Shown here one piece after another: positions 41,624 to 47,179 of a DNA stretch of 47,179 bases (the stretch's first letter is position 1; every line of letters begins with the position of its first letter). This stretch comes from Clostridia bacterium (GTDB taxonomy: Bacteria > Bacillota > Clostridia > Oscillospirales > CAG-272). The stretch lies in the NCBI GenBank assembly GCA_900769475.1, contig CAAGGQ010000233.1, positions 1 to 47,179 on the forward strand. Direction: 5' to 3'. A model generated the notes under the pieces. It had not been told where the DNA came from. It did no database searches and worked only from the letters and a program-made list of their open reading frames with translations. A program made the translations under genes and the position numbers.

Positions 41624-42088
41624 TCAAACGCCGTCTTCCTCTTCATTTCCCAAGGGTGCACGAGAGATCAGCTCGGTGATCTCCACGTCGCAACGCTCTT
41701 TTTCCACCCTCCGGGAGTAGATCATCAGCCCCAGATAGGTTCCTACAAATCCCGCGGCGCCCCCAAGGACCCGAAGGATCTCATTTTGCGTGAAAAGACT
41801 TACTACTCCCCACGCGCTCAGCATAACCAGGATCGGCAACAGAAATACCAGAAGCGAATACCAAAGCACCCGGGAGGTGTGACTTTCAATATAGACCTGA
41901 TCTCCCACGGTGGCGCCGATGGAATTTATAGCTCTGGTTTGCAGACTGCGGTTGGATCCCATAAGGGTGCAAACCGAGCAATCTCCCCCCTCTGCAATCT
42001 TATGGCAGCTCTCGCATGCCGAGGTGCGCTGTGTTTCTACCGTGGCAAAGTTTCCATCCACGGCAACAACGGTTGCTTTGGTTCTCAT
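41624..42088 (-). CDS. RseC/MucC-like SoxR-reducing family protein
   Basis: The start at 42088 (MRTKATVVAVDG) follows AAAGGAT. The 154-residue protein has a beta-rich N-terminus, a four-Cys cluster C-2-C and C-2-C (CESCH and CSVC at about 24-41), and two membrane helices (about 77-97 and 104-125). This is the RseC/MucC layout. In other bacteria RseC reduces SoxR or modulates sigma-E of Gram-negatives; in Clostridia it is often beside electron-transfer genes, but here it follows an FAD protein. Confidence 0.85.
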   Translation of the reverse strand: MRTKATVVAVDGNFATVETQRTSACESCHKIAEGGDCSVCTLMGSNRSLQTRAINSIGATVGDQVYIESHTSRVLWYSLLVFLLPILVMLSAWGVVSLFTQNEILRVLGGAAGFVGTYLGLMIYSRRVEKERCDVEITELISRAPLGNEEEDGV

Positions 42089-42102
42089 TCGACCGTATCC
42101 TT

Positions 42103-43752
42103 TCACAGAGTATGATTTTTGGGCGCAAAGCGCTCCATCAAAGCCAGGGCGCAACGAATCCCATCCACGCCCGCGCTGGTAATACCGCCGGCATACCCGG
42201 CTCCCTCGCCGCAGGGATATATGTTTGAGTGTCCCAAGGCCTGCATGGTTTGGGGATCCCGCAAAATGCGCAACGGAGCCGAGGTACGGGTCTCAGCCGC
42301 GGTAAGAACCGCGTCGGGTGCATCGTAGCCGGGAATCTTCTTTCCAAAGGAGCAGAGTCCCCGCTTTAAACCATCAATCACAAAGGACGGGAATACCTTT
42401 TCAAAATCCGCGGGCTTGACTTTACCATCCCGGTAGGACGGAAGGATCCGCGAAGGTTCGGTGCCCGTGCCACCGTTGAGGAAATCCCCCACCGTCATGA
42501 TGGGCGCCACGTAATCGCCTCCACCGGCCAGGTAAGCGGCGTGCTCCAGGGAGCGTTGGAAGGCAAGGGATCCCAACAAGGGATTGCCGTTCTCCCGGGG
42601 AATGTCCTCAGGCAGGACCGAAACCAGCACTGCCGCGTTGGCATTGGGGTTGCTCCGCGCATGATAGCTCATGCCATTGACCACCAAGCCCTCCTCCTCG
42701 GAGGCGGCGGCCACCACTTCCCCACCGGGACACATGCAGAAGGTGTATACCCCTCGTGCGCCGCGGGTATCGGAAAGAGCGTATTCTGCGTGTCCCAAAT
42801 TCGGATGTCCCGCGAAATCTCCATACAATGCCCGGTCGATCTCTTTTTGCAGGTGCTCGGCACGAACCCCCACCGAGATCGGCTTTTGCTCCATGGCAAA
42901 GGACTTTTTCATCAATAACCGATACGTATCTCTGGAGCTGTGCCCAATGGCCAGGATCACAGCACCGCAAAGCAGATCGCCCTGCCCGGTGCTGACGCAA
43001 AGCGTACCGTCGGGTAACTCACGAAAATCATTCAGGCAACAGCGGTAGCGGATCTCTCCGCCAAGACGCTCGATCTCGGCAAGGATCGCGGTGACTACGC
43101 CCCGCAACAGATCGGTACCCACGTGAGGCTTGGCCTGCACCAGGATCTCCCGAGGCGCGCCAAACCGTACCAGGGTATCCAGAACAAAGCTACATTTGGG
43201 ATCGTGGATCCGAGTGACCAGCTTTCCATCCGAAAAAGTTCCGGCACCGCCGGCACCAAACTGAACATTACATTCGGGATCTAAAATGCCAAAGGTGCGG
43301 AAACGTTCCACAGCGGCGGCACGCTCCTCCACGGAGCCTCCGCGATCAATCAGAATGGGAGCATATCCGTTTTGTGCTAAAAGAAGAGCGGCAAACAGCC
43401 CAGCAGGCCCCATACCCACCACCAAGGGGCGGGCACGCAAAGGTGTATCTCCAACGTGCGGCAGGATTTCCTCCCGCTCCAAGGAACGCGCTCCAAGACG
43501 GCGCATCTGCTCGGCCGAAGGGCTATTTTCTCCGGGACGCGATTCGATCAGAACGGTACATTCAAACCGAACGTCATCCTTGCGTCTTGCATCCACAGAC
43601 TTTTTAAAAAGGCGAAAATGAAGCGTGGAGGTAGAGATCCCCGCCCGCTTCATTTTCTCTTTCGCTTTTTTCAAGATTTCCGCGTCGCTCGCGTCCACCG
43701 AAGCGCGAATCCCGGCAAGGAGGAATTGAGTAACGTTACCTGCGCAACTCAT
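42103..43752 (-). CDS. Predicted FAD/NAD(P)-dependent dehydrogenase (COG2509 type)
   Basis: The 549-residue protein has an N-terminal alpha/beta domain (about 1-95), an FAD-binding dinucleotide motif GMGPAG (113-118), and the conserved FGAGGAGTFSDGKL block. A closing stretch NIYPCGEGAGYAGGITSAGVDG matches the FAD contact of this group. Members are predicted dehydrogenases with unknown substrate. It overlaps the mini-CdaR gene by 4 bp (ATGA) and precedes the RseC-like gene by 14 bp, so the three are coupled. Confidence 0.9.
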   Translation of the reverse strand: MSCAGNVTQFLLAGIRASVDASDAEILKKAKEKMKRAGISTSTLHFRLFKKSVDARRKDDVRFECTVLIESRPGENSPSAEQMRRLGARSLEREEILPHVGDTPLRARPLVVGMGPAGLFAALLLAQNGYAPILIDRGGSVEERAAAVERFRTFGILDPECNVQFGAGGAGTFSDGKLVTRIHDPKCSFVLDTLVRFGAPREILVQAKPHVGTDLLRGVVTAILAEIERLGGEIRYRCCLNDFRELPDGTLCVSTGQGDLLCGAVILAIGHSSRDTYRLLMKKSFAMEQKPISVGVRAEHLQKEIDRALYGDFAGHPNLGHAEYALSDTRGARGVYTFCMCPGGEVVAAASEEEGLVVNGMSYHARSNPNANAAVLVSVLPEDIPRENGNPLLGSLAFQRSLEHAAYLAGGGDYVAPIMTVGDFLNGGTGTEPSRILPSYRDGKVKPADFEKVFPSFVIDGLKRGLCSFGKKIPGYDAPDAVLTAAETRTSAPLRILRDPQTMQALGHSNIYPCGEGAGYAGGITSAGVDGIRCALALMERFAPKNHTL

Positions 43753-43949
43753 TGTACTTGTTCCTCGGCGGGAGCTCCACCGGACGTTTCGGTATTGTTT
43801 TTTGAAGTGTCATTTACATTTGCAACGGTAAGCCAGATCAAGAAAGCAAAAAGAAGACATAAGATCCGTGGAAACAGATCAAGTCGGTGCAGGCGTGCCC
43901 TGGAGGACGCCCTGGACACGGTCATATGTCCGATCACATTTTTTTTCAT
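43749..43949 (-). CDS. Minimal CdaR/YbbR-like membrane peptide
   Basis: This 66-residue gene begins 21 bp after cdaA. Its N-terminus is basic (RASSRARLHRLD), and one membrane helix follows, LFPRILCLLFAFLIWLTVANV, which closely resembles the N-terminal helix of YbbR/CdaR, the activator of CdaA. The remaining ~20 residues are a short acidic tail (EEQVQ). None of the extracytoplasmic YbbR repeats (usually three or four) are present. The stop overlaps the next start (ATGA), so the gene looks intact, not broken. AAAAGGAAAA lies upstream of the ATG. Confidence 0.75.
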   Translation of the reverse strand: MKKNVIGHMTVSRASSRARLHRLDLFPRILCLLFAFLIWLTVANVNDTSKNNTETSGGAPAEEQVQ

Positions 43950-43970
43950 AACCGTTTTTCCTTTTATGGA

Positions 43971-45035
43971 TTACAGATTTTGAGAAGAGGAATCCTCGGC
44001 ATCCGCCTCGGGAGAGGTGCCGCTGGGGGAAAGATGCTCGCCCTCCTCCGGGGTCTCGGGGATCAGGGTCTCATACGAGGACTCCCCATGGTCGACGGCC
44101 TTGTTAAAGCGCGCGGAGGTCTTTTCCCGCTTGGTCACTTTTCCGGCCTGCTCCAGGCGCTCCAGGTAATCCGAGCGCAGGTTTGCCCGCTTTTCGCGGA
44201 GGTAAGCCTTGCCGGTAATGTAGGTCATTAAAATATCGTACAGGGTCTTTCGGTCAATGTTCCGCAAGATCTTTCCCTCTTGAGCCACCGACACAATGCC
44301 GGTCTCCTCGGAAACCACCACCACCAAAGCGTCGCTGACCTCGGTTAAGCCCACCGCCGCGCGGTGACGGGTTCCCACGCTGGAGAAATCCAGCTTCCCT
44401 CTGGCCGAGGGAAGCACACAGCTGGCGGCATAGATCCGCAGATCGCGAATGATCAATGCTCCGTCGTGCAAAGGCGCTTTATCGTAAAAAATATTGCAAA
44501 GCAAATGAGAGGTAACGGCGGCATCCAAGGGTTTTCCGGTTTGAATGTAGTCCCCCAGCTTGGTCAGTCCCTCAAACACGATCAGTGCGCCGCTTTTGGA
44601 ATCCGACATCTTGCCAACCGCATCCACCGTTTCCTCCACGACGTGCTTGGCCATATCGAACTGCTTGCGGGAAACGTGATTGGACAGAGGATTTAACAGA
44701 TTGGAATTGCCGAGGCGCTCCAGAGCATCCCGCAGCTCGGGCTGAAAGATTACCACCACACAGAAGAATGCGGAGGCGGCAAACAACCGAACAATATACG
44801 ACAAGGATGGGAATCCGATCAGAGTGACCAGCAGGCACAGAACCAGGACGAACAACAGTCCAAGCAATACTCTTCCCGCACGGCGAGTACGCAAAAAGCG
44901 ATACACGACGTACAAAAGAGCGGCGAGGATCAGAATATCCAACACGTCGATCACGTTGATCGTGGTGATCGGCGTCCAAATATACTGCACCGCAAGCGTG
45001 CTGATTTGATCGAATAACTTGATCAAAAAGTCCAT
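43971..45035 (-). CDS. cdaA: Diadenylate cyclase CdaA
   Basis: The enzyme makes c-di-AMP, the messenger that controls potassium and osmolyte transport. The 354-residue protein has three membrane helices (about 31-47, 56-76, 81-98), then a coiled link and the DAC domain with DGALIIRD (191-198) and RHRAAVGLTE (223-232). Bacillus CdaA is about 273 residues; here the last ~75 residues form a Glu/Ser-rich, probably unstructured tail. GGAGGCGCAGGAA precedes the ATG. A promoter lies upstream, and a reduced CdaR-like gene follows. Confidence 0.95.
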   Translation of the reverse strand: MDFLIKLFDQISTLAVQYIWTPITTINVIDVLDILILAALLYVVYRFLRTRRAGRVLLGLLFVLVLCLLVTLIGFPSLSYIVRLFAASAFFCVVVIFQPELRDALERLGNSNLLNPLSNHVSRKQFDMAKHVVEETVDAVGKMSDSKSGALIVFEGLTKLGDYIQTGKPLDAAVTSHLLCNIFYDKAPLHDGALIIRDLRIYAASCVLPSARGKLDFSSVGTRHRAAVGLTEVSDALVVVVSEETGIVSVAQEGKILRNIDRKTLYDILMTYITGKAYLREKRANLRSDYLERLEQAGKVTKREKTSARFNKAVDHGESSYETLIPETPEEGEHLSPSGTSPEADAEDSSSQNL

Positions 45036-45097
45036 TTCCTGCGCCTCCGTTTCCGTGAAAAAAACTCCATTCCCAGCAATAAGGGATACTTATTTAT

Positions 45098-45126
45098 ATT
45101 ATAACATATGCATTTAAAAAAACCAA
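45098..45126 (-). promoter_or_regulatory. Sigma-A promoter of cdaA and of the long leftward run
   Basis: On the minus strand, TTGGTT (45121-45126) and TATAAT (45098-45103) are 17 bp apart. The -35 is a fair match only. Confidence 0.65.
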
Positions 45127-45169
45127 TAGATTTTCCAAAAAAAAATTGTGAAAAACTGTATTTTTTTGC

Positions 45170-45200
45170 AGAAAAACAGACCCTCAAAAAGAGGGTCTGT
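45170..45200 (-). terminator. Intrinsic terminator of pncB
   Basis: ACAGACCCTC (45176-45185) pairs with GAGGGTCTGT (45191-45200); on the minus strand it is followed by TTTTTC. It lies 6 bp after the pncB stop. Confidence 0.88.
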
Positions 45201-45206
45201 AAAAAA

Positions 45207-46667
45207 TCATTCTTCGTGATATGCCCCCTTGGCCTTGAGCATATCATGCTTAATATCCCAGAGCTTTTGGGAGAGATCCACGTAGTAGTTGTGAGGATTG
45301 CTGAAACGACGCACTTCATCCCACATTCCGGCAATCTCCTCCTCGCAATGCTTGCGGATATCGGCCAGCGCGGGAAGCTGATATACCAGCTCGCCGTTCT
45401 TGAATACGGGAACCAATAGCTCGGTGGCGCTAAAGTTCTCCAGCGTCTTGCGTTTCCAAGTATGCTGAGGATCAAAGATCTCCAAAGGCTTGGAATCGTC
45501 AATAATTTCATCCCAAACACACAGCAGGTCGGCCTCGGCCTTGCCGGTATCTCTTCCTCGCAGACGGTAAATCTTTTTGAAGTGGGGAGTAGTGATCTTT
45601 CCCACGTTCTCACTGATCTTGATCTTGGGCTGAATCTTTCCCTCGGCAGTTTCCACGGCGCAAAGCTTGTACACGCCGCCAAACACGGGATCGCTCTTGG
45701 CAGTAATCAAGCGCTCTCCCACACCAAAGGCATCCACCTCGGCGCCCTGACGGATCAGCTCACGGATCAGGTACTCGTCCAAAGCGTTGGAGATCACGAT
45801 GCGGCATTCGTTCCAACCTGCATCATCCAGCATTTTGCGCACCTTTTTGGTCAGATAAGTAATGTCGCCCGAGTCGATGCGGATGCCGCACTTGGTAATT
45901 CCCTTGGGCTTGAGAATGGCATTAAAGGCCTTGATGGCGTTGGGAATGCCCGACTCCAGCACGTTGTAGGTATCTACCAGGAGGGTGGCGTTGTTGGGAT
46001 AGATCTTGCAGTAGGTTTCAAAGGCCTCGTACTCGGTATCAAACATCTGTACCCAGGAATGCGCCATAGTACCGGTGGCAGGAACACCGTAGACCTCGTC
46101 GGCAATGGCGCAGGCCGTGGTTCCCACACCACCGATATACGCGGCGCGAGCACCGAGAATGGCGGCATCAGCTCCGTGGGCACGGCGGGAACCGAACTCG
46201 CTGATGGCTCTTCCCTTGGCCGCACGGGTCAGGCGTGCCGCCTTGGTGGCGATCAGGGACTGATGGTTGATCATCATCAGTACGTAGGTTTCAATGAATT
46301 GCGCTTCGATGGTCTTTCCCCGCACGATCATCAAAGGTTCTCCCGGGAATACCACGGTTCCTTCGGGAATGGCCCAGATGTCCCCCGTAAAACGGAAATC
46401 CTTCAGATATTCCAAAAACGATTCGGAGAAGCAATTCTTTGTGCGCAGGAAAGCAATATCGTCCTCATCAAAGTGTAAATTTTTAACATACTCCACGATC
46501 TGCTCCAAGCCCGCAACCACAGCAAAGCCGCCGTTATCGGGGTTGTTGCGGTAGAAAACGTCAAAATAAACGATCTTATCCTGCATCCCGTTTTCAAAAT
46601 AGCCGTTGCTCATGGTCAGCTCATAAAAGTCAAAAAGCATGGTCAGATTTCTGGAAATATCTTTCAT
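45207..46667 (-). CDS. pncB: Nicotinate phosphoribosyltransferase
   Basis: The 486-residue enzyme makes nicotinate mononucleotide from nicotinate and PRPP, an NAD salvage step. It has MLFDFYELTMSNGYF at the start, EFGSRRAHG, GTMAHSWVQMF with the phosphoacceptor His, GIRIDSGD, and a C-terminal domain. This is the longer Bacillota type. It has a sigma-A promoter 50 bases upstream and its own terminator, so it is a single-gene unit. Confidence 0.96.
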   Translation of the reverse strand: MKDISRNLTMLFDFYELTMSNGYFENGMQDKIVYFDVFYRNNPDNGGFAVVAGLEQIVEYVKNLHFDEDDIAFLRTKNCFSESFLEYLKDFRFTGDIWAIPEGTVVFPGEPLMIVRGKTIEAQFIETYVLMMINHQSLIATKAARLTRAAKGRAISEFGSRRAHGADAAILGARAAYIGGVGTTACAIADEVYGVPATGTMAHSWVQMFDTEYEAFETYCKIYPNNATLLVDTYNVLESGIPNAIKAFNAILKPKGITKCGIRIDSGDITYLTKKVRKMLDDAGWNECRIVISNALDEYLIRELIRQGAEVDAFGVGERLITAKSDPVFGGVYKLCAVETAEGKIQPKIKISENVGKITTPHFKKIYRLRGRDTGKAEADLLCVWDEIIDDSKPLEIFDPQHTWKRKTLENFSATELLVPVFKNGELVYQLPALADIRKHCEEEIAGMWDEVRRFSNPHNYYVDLSQKLWDIKHDMLKAKGAYHEE

Positions 46668-46714
46668 AGCGTTTCCTTTCTCGGATGAATCCGATGTTCC
46701 TATTGATTGGCTTT

Positions 46715-46743
46715 ATTATATCACACTTTCCCAAAAATTACAA
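46715..46743 (-). promoter_or_regulatory. Sigma-A promoter of pncB
   Basis: On the minus strand, TTGTAA (46738-46743) and TATAAT (46715-46720) are 17 bp apart, with TGA before the -10. Confidence 0.8.
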
Positions 46744-47069
46744 TATCTCAAAAGCAATTTGTTTTGATTTCCCCCTGTCCCTCCACTCCTTCTTATAAAA
46801 ATTTTAATATAGATAGAAAAGTGTATTTTGTGCAGAGAAAGTGCCATAGCAAGATCTGACCGTTGGCCATCATTCTCTCCCATTGCCACGGATTGGAATG
46901 ACCGTGCGTCCTTCTGTCAAACCATCAAGGCGGCCTCCCAATCGGACAATGCCTACGACGCCAGATGCGCTTACCATGCAAATAATACCATTCCACACGC
47001 GTGACCGCCTCCTTGAAAAAAGAGGCGGTCATTTTTTAAGGATGGGAAAGAAAATGAACTAACAGTTGA
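46744..47069. other. Gene-poor stretch with a possible coding remnant
   Basis: No proper gene is seen. From 46813 to 47004 one plus-strand frame is open and its text looks protein-like (RSDRWPSFSPIATDWND near 46852-46902), but it has no ATG or GTG start with a ribosome site. A clean terminator follows it. It may be the decayed end of a gene or a non-coding RNA. Confidence 0.35.
47002..47037 (+). terminator. Intrinsic terminator before the last promoter
   Basis: TGACCGCCTC (47002-47011) pairs with GAGGCGGTCA (47022-47031) and is followed by TTTTTT. It overlaps the stop codon of the open remnant frame. Confidence 0.85.
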
Positions 47070-47098
47070 TTGACAAACGGGAAAAAATGTGGTAAACT
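47070..47098 (+). promoter_or_regulatory. Sigma-A promoter for the gene leaving the window
   Basis: TTGACA (47070-47075) and TAAACT (47093-47098) are 17 bp apart; a leader of about 65 bases follows. Confidence 0.8.
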
Positions 47099-47170
47099 AT
47101 GCATGTCGGCGGTTTTTGGGAAGTACAACCAAGGACTCAAGATAATTTTTTACGAAAGGAGGCGGTCTGA

Positions 47171-47179
47171 ATGTCTATG
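47171..47179 (+). CDS. Start of an unknown gene (first three codons only)
   Basis: ATG at 47171 has GAAAGGAGG eight bases upstream and a promoter further up. Only Met-Ser-Met is inside the window, so nothing can be said of the product. Confidence 0.6.

Overview
The window looks like a chromosomal segment of an endospore-forming member of the Clostridia (Bacillota). The grounds are the spore genes yabP, yabQ and a PdaA-type deacetylase, a sigma-E-type promoter in front of yabP, strong AAAGGAGG-type ribosome binding sites, repeated TTGACA-17-TATAAT promoters, and gene orders typical of Clostridia and Bacillus (recJ-relA-dtd-hemZ, tig-clpP-clpX, yabM-mazG-hup-rqcP-yabP-yabQ-divIC). I see no insertion sequence, prophage, CRISPR array, rRNA or intact tRNA. 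Most genes are core functions, and nearly all accessory interest lies in small or unrecognised genes and in regulatory DNA.

Layout. 1-1035 is the 3' part of a GH4 alpha-galactosidase. 1089-4474 holds two membrane proteins of unknown role and two polysaccharide deacetylases in tandem. 4609-9187 is a leftward group: a DUF4091/GH123-like protein, a flotillin, a stomatin-like protein and NfeD, i.e. a membrane-microdomain module driven by a near-perfect sigma-A promoter with a dyad between its -35 and -10. 9287-9961 is an unknown membrane-anchored protein. 10163-16386 is a rightward operon: apgM, lepB, rbgA, rnhB, yraN, an M19 dipeptidase with an apparent frameshift, and thrC. 16430-17457 has a small DUF1540 protein and a metallophosphoesterase. 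17570-20894 is tig-clpP-clpX, the protein folding and degradation group. 20937-23659 has a cysteine-rich unknown protein, a lipoprotein that resembles a membrane-anchored trigger factor, and a tiny lipoprotein. 23826-24218 is tmRNA (ssrA), followed by a long hairpin and a degenerate tRNA-like stretch. 24390-25843 is an ABC-2 exporter and 26034-27932 an M13 peptidase.

27984-45035 is one leftward run of 18 genes read from right to left: cdaA, a minimal CdaR-like membrane peptide, an FAD oxidoreductase, an RseC-like protein, recJ, relA, dtd, hemZ, a uridine-kinase-like protein, an amidohydrolase, a YabM/SpoVB-type flippase, mazG, hup, rqcP, yabP, yabQ, divIC and smpB. It joins two second-messenger enzymes (c-di-AMP and ppGpp), translation quality control (dtd, rqcP, smpB) and sporulation/division genes. 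Internal promoters for hup (sigma-A) and yabP (sigma-E) divide it into sub-operons. pncB (45207-46667) follows, then a gene-poor stretch and a promoter for a gene whose first codons end the window.

The main items for a second look are: the minimal CdaR with an extended CdaA; the membrane-anchored trigger-factor-like lipoprotein; the frameshifted dipeptidase; the possible homoserine-kinase role of the ApgM-family protein linked to thrC; the sigma-E promoter of yabP; the 23-cysteine unknown protein; and the operator-like dyad in the nfeD promoter. I did not find a clearly new defence or mobile system. All family calls are by reading motifs, without database searches.
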